Source: Micromonospora sp. WMMD882
GTDB taxonomy: Bacteria > Actinomycetota > Actinomycetes > Mycobacteriales > Micromonosporaceae
Direction: 5' to 3'
Length of the DNA: 64,000 nucleotides
Assembly (NCBI RefSeq): GCF_027497255.1
Contig: NZ_CP114903.1
Span: 434,001 to 498,000 of the forward strand
Shown here: in pieces, positions 52,064-62,993 of the stretch
Position numbering within the stretch: position 1 is the stretch's first letter
How the letters are laid out: each line of letters opens with the position of its first letter
Translations under genes and position numbers: made by a program
The notes under the pieces: model-generated
What the model was told of the DNA's origin: nothing
Databases searched by the model: none
Seen by the model: only the letters and a program-made list of their open reading frames with translations

Positions 52064-53155
52064 GTGGCCCAGCCGACCACGCCCGACCCGACCGCTACCG
52101 ACGCCCCGCCTTCGTCAACGAGCACACCGGCGGAGGACGCGACCCTGCTGGAACGGGCGTTGTTCGAGATCAAACGGGTCATCGTCGGGCAGGACCGGAT
52201 GGTCGAGCGGATGTTCGTCGCGCTGCTCGCCCGGGGGCACTGCCTGCTGGAGGGGGTGCCCGGGGTGGCGAAGACCCTCGCCGTGGAGACCCTCGCCACC
52301 GTCGTCGGCGGCACGTTCGCCCGGGTGCAGTTCACTCCCGACCTGGTCCCCGCCGACATCATGGGCACCCGGATCTACCGGCAGTCCAGCGAGAAGTTCG
52401 ACGTGGAGCTGGGGCCGGTGTTCGTGAACTTCCTGCTCGCCGACGAGATCAACCGGGCCCCGGCCAAGGTGCAGTCGGCGTTGCTGGAGGTGATGAGCGA
52501 ACGCCAGGTGTCCATCGGCGGCCAGACCCACCGGGTGCCGGACCCGTTCCTGGTGATGGCCACCCAGAACCCGATCGAGCAGGAGGGGGTCTATCCGCTG
52601 CCGGAGGCGCAGCGGGACCGTTTCCTCATGAAGATCGTCGTGGGGTACCCGACGGACGCCGAGGAACGCGAGATCGTCTACCGGATGGGGGTCGCCCCGC
52701 CCGAGCCGACCCCGGTGTTCGACCCGGCCGACCTGCTCGCCCTGCAACGCAGGGCCGACCAGGTCTTCGTGCACAACGCGCTCGTCGACTACGCGGTCCG
52801 GCTGGTGCTGGCCACCCGCGCCCCGGCCGAGCACGGCATGCCCGACGTCGCCCAGCTCATCCAGTACGGCGCGAGCCCACGGGCGTCGCTGGGGCTGGTC
52901 CGGGCCACCCGCGCGCTGGCCCTGCTGCGCGGGCGGGACTACGCCCTGCCGCAGGACGTGCAGGACGTCGCCCCGGACATCCTGCGGCACCGGCTGGTGC
53001 TCAGCTACGACGCTCTCGCCGACGACGTGCCGGCCGACCACATCGTGCACCGGGTGATGTCGACCATCCCGTTGCCGTCGGTGGCCCCCCGGCAGCAGGT
53101 CAGCCCGCACCCCGGCGCGCCGGCGGGGCCCGGCTGGCCCGGGCAGCGGCCGTGA
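52064..53155 (+). CDS. MoxR-family AAA+ ATPase
   Basis: 363 residues. Walker A GVPGVAKT (near 65), Walker B LLADEINRAPAK, sensor 1 VMATQNPIEQEG and an Arg finger region in LPEAQRDRF. MoxR ATPases act as chaperone-like assembly factors, usually with DUF58 and VWA proteins encoded next door, as here. GTG 52064 has TGGAGGA directly upstream. Its stop overlaps the DUF58 start by 4 bp (GTGA). First gene of a three-gene operon. Confidence 0.92.
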   Translation: MAQPTTPDPTATDAPPSSTSTPAEDATLLERALFEIKRVIVGQDRMVERMFVALLARGHCLLEGVPGVAKTLAVETLATVVGGTFARVQFTPDLVPADIMGTRIYRQSSEKFDVELGPVFVNFLLADEINRAPAKVQSALLEVMSERQVSIGGQTHRVPDPFLVMATQNPIEQEGVYPLPEAQRDRFLMKIVVGYPTDAEEREIVYRMGVAPPEPTPVFDPADLLALQRRADQVFVHNALVDYAVRLVLATRAPAEHGMPDVAQLIQYGASPRASLGLVRATRALALLRGRDYALPQDVQDVAPDILRHRLVLSYDALADDVPADHIVHRVMSTIPLPSVAPRQQVSPHPGAPAGPGWPGQRP

Positions 53156-54120
53156 CCCCACCGCCGCGCCGGCCGTCCGGCGTCACCACCCCCGGCGCCC
53201 GCAGCGAGGCCGTGCTGTCCCGACTCCAGCTCCTGGTCACCCGCAAACTCGACGGGCTGCTCCAGGGCGACTACGCCGGGCTGCTGCCCGGGCCGGGCAG
53301 CGAGGCGGGGGAGTCCCGCGAGTACCGTCCCGGCGACGACGTACGCCGGATGGACTGGCCGGTGACGGCGCGGACGACGACGCCGCACGTGCGGCGTACG
53401 GTGGCCGACCGGGAGCTGGAGACGTGGCTCGCGGTGGACCTGTCGGCGAGCCTGGACTTCGGCACCGGGCAGTGGCTCAAGCGGGACCTGGTGGTGGCGG
53501 CGGTGGCCGCCCTGGCACACCTGACCGTGCGGGGCGGCAACCGGATCGGCGCGGTGGTCGGCACCGGCGAGGTGACCGGGCGCGGCGCGGCCGTCGCCGG
53601 TCCGGCGACGCTGCGACTGCCGGCCCGCAGTGGCCGCAAGGAGGCCCAGGCCCTGGTACGCGCGGTCGCCGGCGTGGCCGCCCGGCCCGGACGCAGCGAC
53701 CTCGGCACGCTGGTGGACGGGCTGAACCGCCCGCCCCGGCGGCGCGGCGTGGCGGTGGTGATCTCCGACTTCCTCGCCCCGCCGCAGCAGTGGGGTCGGC
53801 CGGTCCGCAGGCTGCGGGTCCGGCACGACGTGCTGGCGATCGAGGTGGTGGACCCGCGTGAGCTGGAGCTGCCCGACGTGGGCGTGCTGCCGGTGGTGGA
53901 CCCGGAGACCGGCGAGCTGCACGAGGTGCAGACCGCCGACCCGGGGCTGCGCCGCCGGTACGCCGAGGCCGCCGCCGCCCAGCGCGCCGAGATCGCCCGC
54001 GAGTTGCGCGCGGCCGGCGCGGCCCACCTGCGACTGCGTACCGACACCGACTGGCTGCTGGAGATGGTCCGGTTCGTGGCCGCGCAGCGGCACGCCCGGA
54101 CCCGGGGGACGACTCGATGA
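53152..54120 (+). CDS. DUF58 domain protein of the MoxR operon
   Basis: 322 residues. The DUF58 signature is EYRPGDDVRRMDWPVTART (near 65-83), followed by a VWA-like fold with LAVDLSASLDFGT (MIDAS-type DxSxS) and VVISDFLAP. It overlaps moxR and the VWA gene by 4 bp each. DUF58 proteins are substrates or partners of MoxR in assembling metal-binding complexes. Confidence 0.9.
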   Translation: MTPPPRRPSGVTTPGARSEAVLSRLQLLVTRKLDGLLQGDYAGLLPGPGSEAGESREYRPGDDVRRMDWPVTARTTTPHVRRTVADRELETWLAVDLSASLDFGTGQWLKRDLVVAAVAALAHLTVRGGNRIGAVVGTGEVTGRGAAVAGPATLRLPARSGRKEAQALVRAVAGVAARPGRSDLGTLVDGLNRPPRRRGVAVVISDFLAPPQQWGRPVRRLRVRHDVLAIEVVDPRELELPDVGVLPVVDPETGELHEVQTADPGLRRRYAEAAAAQRAEIARELRAAGAAHLRLRTDTDWLLEMVRFVAAQRHARTRGTTR

Positions 54121-55067
54121 TCCGTTTGCTGCAACCGTGGTGGCTGTTGACGCTGCTGCCCGTCCTGACGCTGGCCGCGTTCTACGTCTGGCGGCAGCGC
54201 CACCGCCGGGCGTACGCGATGCGGTTCACCAACGTGGAGCTGTTGCGTACCCTCGCCCCGAAGGGGCTGGGCTGGCGGCGGCACGTCCCGGCGGTGGCGT
54301 TGCTGCTCTGCCTGCTGGCGCTCACCACGGCCACGGCCCGGCCGGCGATCGACACCCGGGAGCCGCTGGAGCGGGCGACGGTGATGCTCGCCATCGACGT
54401 GTCGCTGTCGATGCACTCCGACGACGTGCCACCGAACCGGTTGGCGGCCGCCCAGGAGGCGGCCAAGCAGTTCGTCGGTGAGCTGCCGGAGACGTACAAC
54501 CTGGGTCTGGTGTCGTTCGCCAAGTCGGCGAACGTGCTGGTGCCGCCGACGAAGGACCGGGCGGCGGTGGTGGCCGCCATCGACGGGCTGGTGCTGGCCG
54601 AGGCGACCGCGACCGGAGAGGCCGTCTTCACGTGTCTGGAGGCGATCCGGTCGGTGCCGGCCGACGGCGCGGCGGGCATCCCGCCGGCCCGGATCGTGCT
54701 GCTCTCCGACGGGTTCCGTACGGCGGGCCGGTCGGTGGAGGAGGCCGCGGCGGCGGCCCAGGCGGCCAACGTGCCGGTCTCCACGATCGCGTTCGGCACG
54801 GACACCGGGCAGGTCGACATCGGCGGGCAGGTGCAGCGGGTGCCGGTGGACCGGCTCGCCCTGGCCGACCTGGCCGAGACCACCGAGGGGTACTTCTACG
54901 AGGCGGCGTCGGTGACCGAGCTGAAACAGGTCTACCAGGACATGGGCAGCTCGATCGGGTTCCGTACCGAACCCCGCGAGATCACCCAGTGGTACGCGGC
55001 GGCGGCCCTGCTGCTGGCCCTCGCGGCGGCCGGCGCGAGTCTCCTGTGGACCTCCCGGATCCTGTGA
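54117..55067 (+). CDS. VWA-domain membrane protein (BatA-like)
   Basis: 316 residues: two membrane helices at the N-terminus (about 5-22 and 58-76), a VWA domain with the MIDAS motif AIDVSLSMHSDD (DxSxS) and a C-terminal helix (about 290-310). BatA-type proteins present the VWA domain to the outside. ATG 54117 overlaps the DUF58 stop. The three genes form the standard MoxR-DUF58-VWA unit. Confidence 0.9.
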   Translation: MIRLLQPWWLLTLLPVLTLAAFYVWRQRHRRAYAMRFTNVELLRTLAPKGLGWRRHVPAVALLLCLLALTTATARPAIDTREPLERATVMLAIDVSLSMHSDDVPPNRLAAAQEAAKQFVGELPETYNLGLVSFAKSANVLVPPTKDRAAVVAAIDGLVLAEATATGEAVFTCLEAIRSVPADGAAGIPPARIVLLSDGFRTAGRSVEEAAAAAQAANVPVSTIAFGTDTGQVDIGGQVQRVPVDRLALADLAETTEGYFYEAASVTELKQVYQDMGSSIGFRTEPREITQWYAAAALLLALAAAGASLLWTSRIL

Positions 55068-55119
55068 CCCGGCCCGGGCGGGCGGGTGGCGCCGGGCCGC
55101 GGCGCGCGCCCGCCGGCCG

Positions 55120-55206
55120 TCAGTGGGTGGCGCTGGTCAGGACGAACAGGACGGCCACCCAGACGGCGGCGAGGGTGAAGCCCAGCGGGGCGACGTAGCG
55201 GCTCAT
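55120..55206 (-). CDS. Possible 28-residue membrane peptide
   Basis: MSRYVAPLGFTLAAVWVAVL followed by FVLTSATH: one membrane helix with charged N-terminal Arg. ATG 55206 has CGGAG about 8 nt upstream. It lies convergent to the VWA gene, 53 bp past its stop. No homologue is known to me, and short hydrophobic frames occur by chance, so this is tentative. Confidence 0.35.
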   Translation of the reverse strand: MSRYVAPLGFTLAAVWVAVLFVLTSATH

Positions 55207-56364
<1,158 letters not shown>

Positions 56365-56457
56365 CACGTCCCGCCCGCCCCGCCCGTCGGTCCGCCGCCC
56401 GCCCCGGCCGGCGAGCCGACGCCGACCACCGCACCGAAGCAACGGAGGAACCCCGAC

Positions 56458-57225
56458 ATGTCCGGACTGCTGGCCGGTAAGCGGCTGCTGGTCACCGGCG
56501 TCATCACCGACGCCTCGATCGCCTTCTCGGTGGCGAAGCTCGCCCAGGAGAACGGCGCGCAGGTCGTCCTCACCGGGTACGGCCGGCTCTCCCTGGTCGA
56601 GCGGATCGCCCGGCGGCTGCCGCAGCCGGCTCCGCTGATCGAGCTGGACGTCACCGACGCCGAGCACCTCGCCGGCCTCGCCGACGCCGTCCGTGAGCAC
56701 GTCGACGGCCTGGACGGGGTGGTGCACTCGATCGGGTTCGCCCCGCAGAGCTGCCTCGGCGGCGGGTTCCTCGACGCGCCCTGGGAGGACGTGGCGACCG
56801 CCCTGCACGTCTCCACGTACTCGTACAAGTCGCTGGCCATGGCGGCGCTGCCGCTGATGTCGCCGGGCGGCTCGGTGGTCGGCCTCACCTTCGACGCGAC
56901 CAAGGCGTGGCCGGTCTACGACTGGATGGGGGTGGCCAAGGCCGGGCTGGAGTCCGCCTCCCGCTACCTGGCGCTGCACCTGGGCCCGAAGGGCATCCGG
57001 AGCAACCTGGTGGCCGCCGGGCCGCTGCGCACCATCGCGGCGAAGTCGATCCCCGGGTTCGAGCAGTTCGAGGCGAGCTGGACGGAGCGGGCCCCGCTGG
57101 GCTGGAGCCTCACCGACCAGGAGCCGGCCGCCCGGGCCTGCCTGGCGCTGCTCTCCGACTGGTTCCCGGCGACCACCGGCGAGATCGTCCACGTCGACGG
57201 CGGCTACCACGCGCTCGGCGCCTGA
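56458..57225 (+). CDS. fabI: Enoyl-ACP reductase (InhA type)
   Basis: 255 residues. [20 protein letters not shown] is the NADH-binding start shared with InhA; SIGFAPQ includes the Ser equivalent to InhA Ser94 (here Ser91). The catalytic pair is Tyr154 and Lys161 in [14 protein letters not shown] (Yx6K). It performs the last FASII reduction. GGAGGA precedes ATG 56458 and the gene follows fabG by 93 bp in the same operon. Confidence 0.93.
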   Translation: MSGLLAGKRLLVTGVITDASIAFSVAKLAQENGAQVVLTGYGRLSLVERIARRLPQPAPLIELDVTDAEHLAGLADAVREHVDGLDGVVHSIGFAPQSCLGGGFLDAPWEDVATALHVSTYSYKSLAMAALPLMSPGGSVVGLTFDATKAWPVYDWMGVAKAGLESASRYLALHLGPKGIRSNLVAAGPLRTIAAKSIPGFEQFEASWTERAPLGWSLTDQEPAARACLALLSDWFPATTGEIVHVDGGYHALGA

Positions 57226-57302
57226 CCCGACGAGATGTGATCTCCGGCCGCCCGGCGGGGGGCGTGGTGGGGACGCCGCCGGCGGCGGGGAACAATGACG
57301 TC

Positions 57303-58322
57303 ATGGCGTACGACGCGGTGGTGCTGGTGTCCTTCGGTGGTCCGGAGCGGCCCGAGGACGTGATGCCGTTCCTGACGAACGTGACCCGGGGCCGGGGCGT
57401 CCCGCCGGAACGGCTGGCCGAGGTCGCCGAGCACTACCTGCACTTCGGCGGGGTGTCCCCGATCAACCAGCAGTGCCGGGACCTGCTCGCCGCGGTCCGC
57501 GCCGACTTCGCCGCCCACGGGCTGGACCTGCCGGTCTACTGGGGCAACCGCAACTGGACCCCGATGCTCGCCGACACCGTCGGGCAGATGCGCGACGACG
57601 GCGTACGCCGGGCGTTGGCGTTCGTCACCAGCGCGTACGGCGGGTACTCCTCCTGCCGGCAGTACCAGGAGGACATCGCCTCGGCGCGGGCCGCGGTCGG
57701 GCCGGACGCCCCGGTGATCGAGAAGCTCCGCCAGTTCTGGGATCATCCCGGTTTCGTCGAGCCGCACGCCGACGCGGTCCGGGCCGCGCTGGCCCGGCTC
57801 GACCCGGCCCGGCGGGAGAGCGCCCGGGTGGTGTTCACCGCGCACTCCGTGCCCACCTCGATGGCCGCCGCCGCCGGTCCGCACGGCGGGCGGTACGAGG
57901 CCCAGTTGCGGGAGACCGCCCGGCTGGTGGCCGCCGCGGCGGCCCCCGACGTGCCGTACGACCTGGTGTGGCAGAGCCGGTCCGGGCCGCCGCAGGTGCC
58001 CTGGCTGGAGCCGGACGTCAACGACCACCTCGCCGCCCTGGCCGGGGCGGGCGTCACCGGCGTGGTGGTCAGCCCGATCGGGTTCGTCTCCGACCACCTC
58101 GAGGTGGTGTGGGATCTGGACACCGAGGCGCTGGCCACCGCCCGGCAGCACGGGCTGGACTTCGTCCGGGCCGCCACTCCGGGCGTCGACCCGCGCTTCG
58201 TGTCGATGGTGCGGGAGCTGGTCACCGAGCGGCTCGACCCGGACGCGGCGACGCCGCGCCGGCTCGGCGAGCTGCCCTGGTGGGACACCTGCCCCACGGT
58301 GTGCTGTGTGCCGCGCCGCTGA
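57303..58322 (+). CDS. hemH: Ferrochelatase (coproporphyrin type)
   Basis: 339 residues inserting iron into porphyrin; actinobacterial members act on coproporphyrin III. Conserved blocks are [17 protein letters not shown], the catalytic His in [10 protein letters not shown] and [16 protein letters not shown]. Cys in [11 protein letters not shown] and the ending [11 protein letters not shown] are candidate ligands of the [2Fe-2S] cluster found in actinobacterial ferrochelatases. ATG 57303 is preceded by a weak AACAAT 6 nt upstream and may be leaderless. Confidence 0.93.
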   Translation: MAYDAVVLVSFGGPERPEDVMPFLTNVTRGRGVPPERLAEVAEHYLHFGGVSPINQQCRDLLAAVRADFAAHGLDLPVYWGNRNWTPMLADTVGQMRDDGVRRALAFVTSAYGGYSSCRQYQEDIASARAAVGPDAPVIEKLRQFWDHPGFVEPHADAVRAALARLDPARRESARVVFTAHSVPTSMAAAAGPHGGRYEAQLRETARLVAAAAAPDVPYDLVWQSRSGPPQVPWLEPDVNDHLAALAGAGVTGVVVSPIGFVSDHLEVVWDLDTEALATARQHGLDFVRAATPGVDPRFVSMVRELVTERLDPDAATPRRLGELPWWDTCPTVCCVPRR

Positions 58323-58382
58323 CCGCGCCCCGGCCGCCCCGACCGTCGACCCGCGAGACCCTACCTACCCCCGAGGTGACTG

Positions 58383-59162
58383 ATGCACGAGCGGAAACCG
58401 GTGTGCAGTTGGCTCACCGACATGGACGGCGTGCTGGTGCACGAGGGTCAGCCGGTGCCCGGCGCGCCGGAGTTCGTCAACCGGCTGCGCGCCTCCGGCA
58501 AGCCGTTCCTGGTGCTCACCAACAACTCGATCTACACGCCGCGGGACCTGTGCGCCCGGCTGAACCGGATGGGTTTCCAGGTGCCCGAGCAGGCCATCTG
58601 GACGGCCGCGTTGGCCACCGCGCAGTTCCTGGGCGACCAGCGGCCGGGCGGCACCGCGTACGTCATCGGTGAGGCCGGGCTGACCACGGCCCTGCACGCG
58701 GTCGGGTACGTGCTCACCGACTTCGAGCCGGACTACGTGGTGCTGGGGGAGACCCGGACGTACAGCTTCGAGGCGATCACCAAGGCGGTCCGCCTGATCA
58801 ACGACGGGGCCCGGTTCATCTGCACCAACCCGGACGTCACGGGGCCGTCGGTGGAGGGCGCGCTGCCGGCGGCGGGCTCGGTCGCGGCGATGATCTCCAA
58901 GGCGACCGGGGTGGAGCCGTACTTCGTCGGCAAGCCGAACCCGATGATGATGCGTTCGGCGCTGAACACGATCAACGCGCACTCCGAGACCACCGCCATG
59001 ATCGGTGACCGGATGGACACCGACATCCTCTGCGGCCTGGAGGCGGGGCTGGAGACGATCCTGGTGCTCACCGGGATCAGCACCCGCGCCGAGGCGGACC
59101 GCTACCCGTACCGGCCGTCGCGGATCGTCGACTCGGTGGTCGACCTGATCGACGAGCTCTGA
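58383..59162 (+). CDS. HAD-IIA phosphatase (NagD type)
   Basis: 259 residues. Motif I is [13 protein letters not shown] with nucleophile Asp, followed by [11 protein letters not shown], the C2-type cap, Lys in VGKPNPMMM and [17 protein letters not shown]. The family removes phosphate from nucleotides or sugar phosphates such as p-nitrophenyl-like or UMP substrates. ATG 58383 has CGAGG upstream. It follows hemH by 60 bp. Confidence 0.88.
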   Translation: MHERKPVCSWLTDMDGVLVHEGQPVPGAPEFVNRLRASGKPFLVLTNNSIYTPRDLCARLNRMGFQVPEQAIWTAALATAQFLGDQRPGGTAYVIGEAGLTTALHAVGYVLTDFEPDYVVLGETRTYSFEAITKAVRLINDGARFICTNPDVTGPSVEGALPAAGSVAAMISKATGVEPYFVGKPNPMMMRSALNTINAHSETTAMIGDRMDTDILCGLEAGLETILVLTGISTRAEADRYPYRPSRIVDSVVDLIDEL

Positions 59163-59247
59163 CCGGCCCCGGGGCCGGTTCGCGGGGCTCCCCGACGGCA
59201 GTCCGAACGCCCGGGGCGGCCGGGAGCACCGGGCGTCCGGCCCGGCC

Positions 59248-60039
59248 TCAGGGGCGCAGCGGGGCGTTGCAGGCGGCGACCAGGGCACGCCGACAGGCGG
59301 TGGTCAGCGGGCGCAGCGCCGCGTCGCGCTGCTGGGCTTCGTACCCGTTGACGGCGCCGCCGGGGGCGGCGTGCTCGGCCAGCGCGAGCACCCGGTCCAG
59401 CACGGCGGCGCGGGCGAACAGCCGCCGGGAGCGTGGGTCGAAGCCCGGCGGCAGGTCGGTGGAGCCGTCCGGCCGGCGTAGCGCCTCCAGCGCCCCGGCC
59501 AGCTCGGGCCGCCACTGGGCGACGTCGAGCCGGGTCAGCGCGGCGGTCGTCTCGGCCAGCGCGGCGGAGAGCTCGGCCTCGGCCTCGGCCGCGCCGGGCA
59601 GGGTCAGCGACGCGGCGGGCGCGTTCGCCGGCAGCGGGTAGCACCGCCACAGCACCGTCTCGAAGGTCATCCCGGAGCCGGAGGTGTGCGTCCGCACCTG
59701 GGGGATGAGCCCCAGCGCGCCGGCCACCACCGCCTCGCCGGCGAGCAGCGCCGCCCCGGCGAAGTCGCCCGGGCCGGGCAGCCCGCGCGGGTCGCCCGGC
59801 GCGGGCAGGACCAGCCGGATCTCGTCCGGGGAGAGCTTGGCCAGGGCGGGCAGGGCGGCGCGCAGCGGGACGTCCGTCCAGGTGCCGGGGGTGTCAGCGA
59901 CGAGGTGCTCCTCGTCGCCGGCCACGGAGTCGGCGACCTCGTCGAAGGGGACCAGCCCGGCACGCCACGCGCGCGCCCAGGCCACGAACCGGCTCGACCG
60001 GCGCGGAGCGAGAGTGACCGCGCCCGTTGCGGGAGACAT
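59248..60039 (-). CDS. Hypothetical protein, actinobacterial
   Basis: 263 residues beginning MSPATGAVTLAPRRSSRFVAW. It is Ala/Leu-rich and mostly helical, with EIRLVLPAPGDPRGLPGPGDFAGAALLAGEAVV (in two blocks) and SGMTFETVLWRCYP. No membrane segments or known catalytic motif. I do not recognise the family. ATG 60039 lies 7 nt after TACTCT on the minus strand (60047-60052), suggesting leaderless transcription, divergent from the DUF3097 gene. Confidence 0.7.
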   Translation of the reverse strand: MSPATGAVTLAPRRSSRFVAWARAWRAGLVPFDEVADSVAGDEEHLVADTPGTWTDVPLRAALPALAKLSPDEIRLVLPAPGDPRGLPGPGDFAGAALLAGEAVVAGALGLIPQVRTHTSGSGMTFETVLWRCYPLPANAPAASLTLPGAAEAEAELSAALAETTAALTRLDVAQWRPELAGALEALRRPDGSTDLPPGFDPRSRRLFARAAVLDRVLALAEHAAPGGAVNGYEAQQRDAALRPLTTACRRALVAACNAPLRP

Positions 60040-60046
60040 GCAGAGA

Positions 60047-60052
60047 AGAGTA
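60047..60052 (-). promoter_or_regulatory. Putative -10 element of the hypothetical gene (leaderless)
   Basis: TACTCT on the minus strand ends 7 nt before ATG 60039. Confidence 0.4.
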
Positions 60053-60179
60053 CGTGCTGAGGGCGGCTCTGTCTCGACCGTCGGCAGGGCCGTACCGCCT
60101 GCCCCGGCTTGCCCTTTTCGACCCGGTGCGCGGCTGGGGTCGGGCGGCGCGCCTGCGTGGCCCGTCCTGTTCGGCCGGC

Positions 60180-60185
60180 TACCGT
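60180..60185 (+). promoter_or_regulatory. Putative -10 element of the DUF3097 gene (leaderless)
   Basis: TACCGT ends 8 nt before ATG 60194; no ribosome binding site is present. Confidence 0.35.
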
Positions 60186-60193
60186 CACCGCCC

Positions 60194-61006
60194 ATGGGGA
60201 GGCGATACGGCGAGGACGTCCTCGCGGGAGACTGGCGGCGGCGGAAGGTGATTCCCGAGGTGGACGCCGAGCCCGACCTGGTGGTCGAGGACGCCGACTC
60301 GGGGTTCTGCGGCGCGGTGGTGGGGTTCGAGTCCGGGGCGGTGGTGTTGGAGGACCGGCACGGCCGGCGGCGCAACTTCCCGCTGCTGCCGGCGGCGTTC
60401 CTGCTCGACGGCGCGCCGGTGACGCTGCGCCGGCCGACCCGCGCAGCCACGCCCGCGCCCCGCCGACGCACCGCGTCCGGTTCGATCGCCGTGGACGGGG
60501 TACGCGCCCAGGTGGCGAAGGCCAGCCGGATCTGGGTGGAGGGGGTGCACGACGCCGCGCTGGTGGAGCGGATCTGGGGCGACGACCTGCGGATCGAGGG
60601 CGTGGTGGTGGAGCCGTTGGACGGCATCGACGCCCTGGACGCCGAGGTGCGCGGGTTCGCGCCCGGCCCGACCCGGCGGCTCGGGGTGCTCGTCGACCAT
60701 CTGGTGCCGGGCTCCAAGGAGAGCCGGATCGTGGCCCGGGTCGACTCGCCGTACGTGCTGGTCACCGGGCATCCGTACGTGGACGTCTGGCAGGCGGTGA
60801 AGCCGGCCGCCGTGGGCATCCCGGCATGGCCGGTGGTGCCGCCGGGCCGCCCCTGGAAGGAAGGCGTGTGCGCCGCCCTCGGGGTGGCCGACCCGGCGGA
60901 CCTGTGGCGCCGGATCCTGTCCCGGGTGGACAGCTTCGCCGACGTGGAGACCCCGCTGATCAACGCGATGGAACGGCTGATCGACTTCGTGACCGAGCCG
61001 TCCTGA
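60194..61006 (+). CDS. DUF3097 family protein
   Basis: 270 residues with the DUF3097 blocks MGRRYGEDVLAGDWR at the start, IWVEGVHDAALVERIWGDDLR in the middle (resembling a TOPRIM-like strand with acidic residues) and LGVLVDHLVPGSKESRI and VTGHPYVDVWQAVKP near the end. The family is conserved in actinobacteria; function unknown. The TOPRIM resemblance suggests nucleic-acid or nucleotide chemistry, which is inference only. Confidence 0.82.
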   Translation: MGRRYGEDVLAGDWRRRKVIPEVDAEPDLVVEDADSGFCGAVVGFESGAVVLEDRHGRRRNFPLLPAAFLLDGAPVTLRRPTRAATPAPRRRTASGSIAVDGVRAQVAKASRIWVEGVHDAALVERIWGDDLRIEGVVVEPLDGIDALDAEVRGFAPGPTRRLGVLVDHLVPGSKESRIVARVDSPYVLVTGHPYVDVWQAVKPAAVGIPAWPVVPPGRPWKEGVCAALGVADPADLWRRILSRVDSFADVETPLINAMERLIDFVTEPS

Positions 61007-61049
61007 CGGGCGCTCTGCCGCCGCCGGGGAGTCGCGGGCGCGGGTCGCC

Positions 61050-62381
61050 TCAGGGGGCGCGGTGGTGGACGAAGGTGGCGATGTCCAGGGCGGTCGGGCG
61101 GCCGGCGTCGTCGCGCAGCACGGTGAGCGTCTCCCCGTCGTTCCAGCCGGAGCGGCCCCGCCACCGGTCCGGCCCCTCGGGGGCGAAGCGGACCCGCCGT
61201 TCGCCGTACTGGTGCGCCACCAGCTCACCTGCGTCGGCGTCCCAGGTGACGTCGACCGGGTGGCCCATCCACCACCAGCGGCCGGTCAGCGCGGCGGCGT
61301 TGGCCGGGGGCGGGCCGGTGGCCGGCAGCCAGGGGCGCGGCGGGGCCGGCTCGGCGTCCAGCACGGTGCTGAGGGCCTGCTGGCCGAGCGCGCCGATGGA
61401 GCCGGTCCGGAAGCCGTACGCGTTGGCGAAGCCGACCACGGCGGCGCGGTCGGGCCGGTGCGTGACCAGGGTGGCGACGTACCCGGGCATCGAGCCGCCG
61501 TGGCCCACGTACACCCGGTCGCCCTGCCGGTACAGCTCCAGCCCGAGGCCGTGCCCGCCGCGCCAGGAGTCCAGGTCGCTGATCACCACGGGCGCGCACA
61601 TCTCGGTGAGGCTGGCCGGGGCGAGCACCGTCGGGTCGGGGTCGGCGAGGAACGCCGCCCAGGTGGCCAGGTCGGTGACGGTGGCCCAGAGCTGCCCGGC
61701 CGGGGCCATCGCCCCGGTGTCGGTACGGGGCTCCTCGTGGAGGGTGTCGTGCCAGGGGTGCACCACGTAGCCCCGGGCGTACGGTTCGGTGGCCTGGTAG
61801 GTGGTGCGGCGCATGCCGAGCGGGTCGAGGATCCGGTCCCGTAGCAGCGCGTACCAGGGTGTGCCGGTGAGCCGTTCCAGCGCCCCGCCGAGCAGCCCGT
61901 ACGCCAGGTTCGAGTAGTGGTAGCCCCGGTACGGCGGGTACGCGACCTTGCTCCCGGTGGCCCCGGCCAGCAGGGTCGTCAGGTCGCCGCCCTCGGCGCG
62001 TTCCCACCAGTCGCCGTCCGGCTCGCGTTGCAGGCCGCTGGCGTGGCCGAGGAGCTGCCGCAGGGTGAGCGCGCCGAGCGGGGTGCCGGGCAGGTGCCGG
62101 TCGAGGGGGTCGGCCAGGTCGAGCCGGCCGGCGTCGCGGAGCTGCATGACCAGCACGGCGGTCATGGTCTTGCTGATCGACCCGAGCCGGTACTGGAGGT
62201 CGGCGTGCGGGCGTGGGCGCTCCCCGGCGGCGGCCAGGTGGGCCAGCGCGCCGTCGCGGACCACGCCGAGGACCAGGGACGGGGCCCGGCCGGTGACCTG
62301 GGTCCCGGCGACGAGGTCGTCGACCCGGCGGGTGGTCTCCGGCAGCAGCGGGCGGCCGGTCCGTTCCGACGGTGGGGTCAT
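61050..62381 (-). CDS. Beta-lactamase-fold serine hydrolase (class C-like)
   Basis: 443 residues. SxxK is SISK near residue 70 (LGSISKTMTAVLV), the YxN motif is YSN (GYHYSNLAYGLLG) and the third motif is HGG (YVGHGGSMPGYV). This set marks serine hydrolases related to class C beta-lactamases, D-peptidases and esterases. A C-terminal lipocalin-like domain of about 90 residues (WWWMGHPVDVTWDADAGEL) follows. No signal peptide, so a cytosolic esterase or peptidase is likely. ATG 62381. Confidence 0.85.
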   Translation of the reverse strand: MTPPSERTGRPLLPETTRRVDDLVAGTQVTGRAPSLVLGVVRDGALAHLAAAGERPRPHADLQYRLGSISKTMTAVLVMQLRDAGRLDLADPLDRHLPGTPLGALTLRQLLGHASGLQREPDGDWWERAEGGDLTTLLAGATGSKVAYPPYRGYHYSNLAYGLLGGALERLTGTPWYALLRDRILDPLGMRRTTYQATEPYARGYVVHPWHDTLHEEPRTDTGAMAPAGQLWATVTDLATWAAFLADPDPTVLAPASLTEMCAPVVISDLDSWRGGHGLGLELYRQGDRVYVGHGGSMPGYVATLVTHRPDRAAVVGFANAYGFRTGSIGALGQQALSTVLDAEPAPPRPWLPATGPPPANAAALTGRWWWMGHPVDVTWDADAGELVAHQYGERRVRFAPEGPDRWRGRSGWNDGETLTVLRDDAGRPTALDIATFVHHRAP

Positions 62382-62505
62382 GGCGCTCCTCGGGCGGTGG
62401 GACGACGGGTCGGACCGACCCTACTGAGGTCCGTCCGACCGGCCCACCGGATTCCGCCGCCCGCCTCGGTGATCTTGAGAAGTGGGCCAACGTGCGCAGA
62501 CGTGC

Positions 62506-62511
62506 CAGTAT
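62506..62511 (+). promoter_or_regulatory. Putative -10 element of the NfeD gene (leaderless)
   Basis: CAGTAT ends 6 nt before GTG 62518, which favours that start over ATG 62515. Confidence 0.35.
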
Positions 62512-62517
62512 CGAATG

Positions 62518-62988
62518 GTGGACGCGGTGTTCTGGATCGTTCTGGGTGTGGTGTTGGCGGTCGCCGAGATCTTCACGGCGACGCTGTTCCTGATCATGTT
62601 CGCGGTCGGCGCGTTCGCCGCGGCGGGCGCGGCGGCGCTGGGCGCGCCGGTGGCGATCCAGGCGGTGGTCTTCGCCGGCGTCTCGGCGTTGACGGTGCTG
62701 GCGGCGCGGCCGACCATCCAGCGGCACCGGCGCTCCGCGGTGGAGACCGGTGACCAACCCTTCGGGGTGGAGGCGTTGGAGGGCACGACCGCGCTGGTTC
62801 TGGAGCAGGTCGACGCCGACCATGGCATGGTCAAGATCGACGGCGAGTTGTGGTCGGCCCGGTCGTACGACGCCACCCAGGTGTTCGCGCCGGGGCAGCG
62901 GGTTCAGGTGATCCAGGTCCGGGGAGCGACCGCCCTGGTCTGGCAGGACGACATATCCTCGGGGGAGCTCCCCGAAGCGAAGGGGTGA
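62518..62988 (+). CDS. NfeD family membrane protein
   Basis: 156 residues: two to three membrane helices (about 3-70) and a C-terminal OB-fold domain (about 85-145, with ALEGTTALVLEQV and GELWSARS). NfeD proteins pair with SPFH/stomatin proteins, and the next gene encodes one, 5 bp downstream. Together they organise membrane microdomains. GTG 62518 or ATG 62515 may be the start. Confidence 0.88.
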   Translation: MDAVFWIVLGVVLAVAEIFTATLFLIMFAVGAFAAAGAAALGAPVAIQAVVFAGVSALTVLAARPTIQRHRRSAVETGDQPFGVEALEGTTALVLEQVDADHGMVKIDGELWSARSYDATQVFAPGQRVQVIQVRGATALVWQDDISSGELPEAKG

Positions 62989-62993
62989 GCGTT

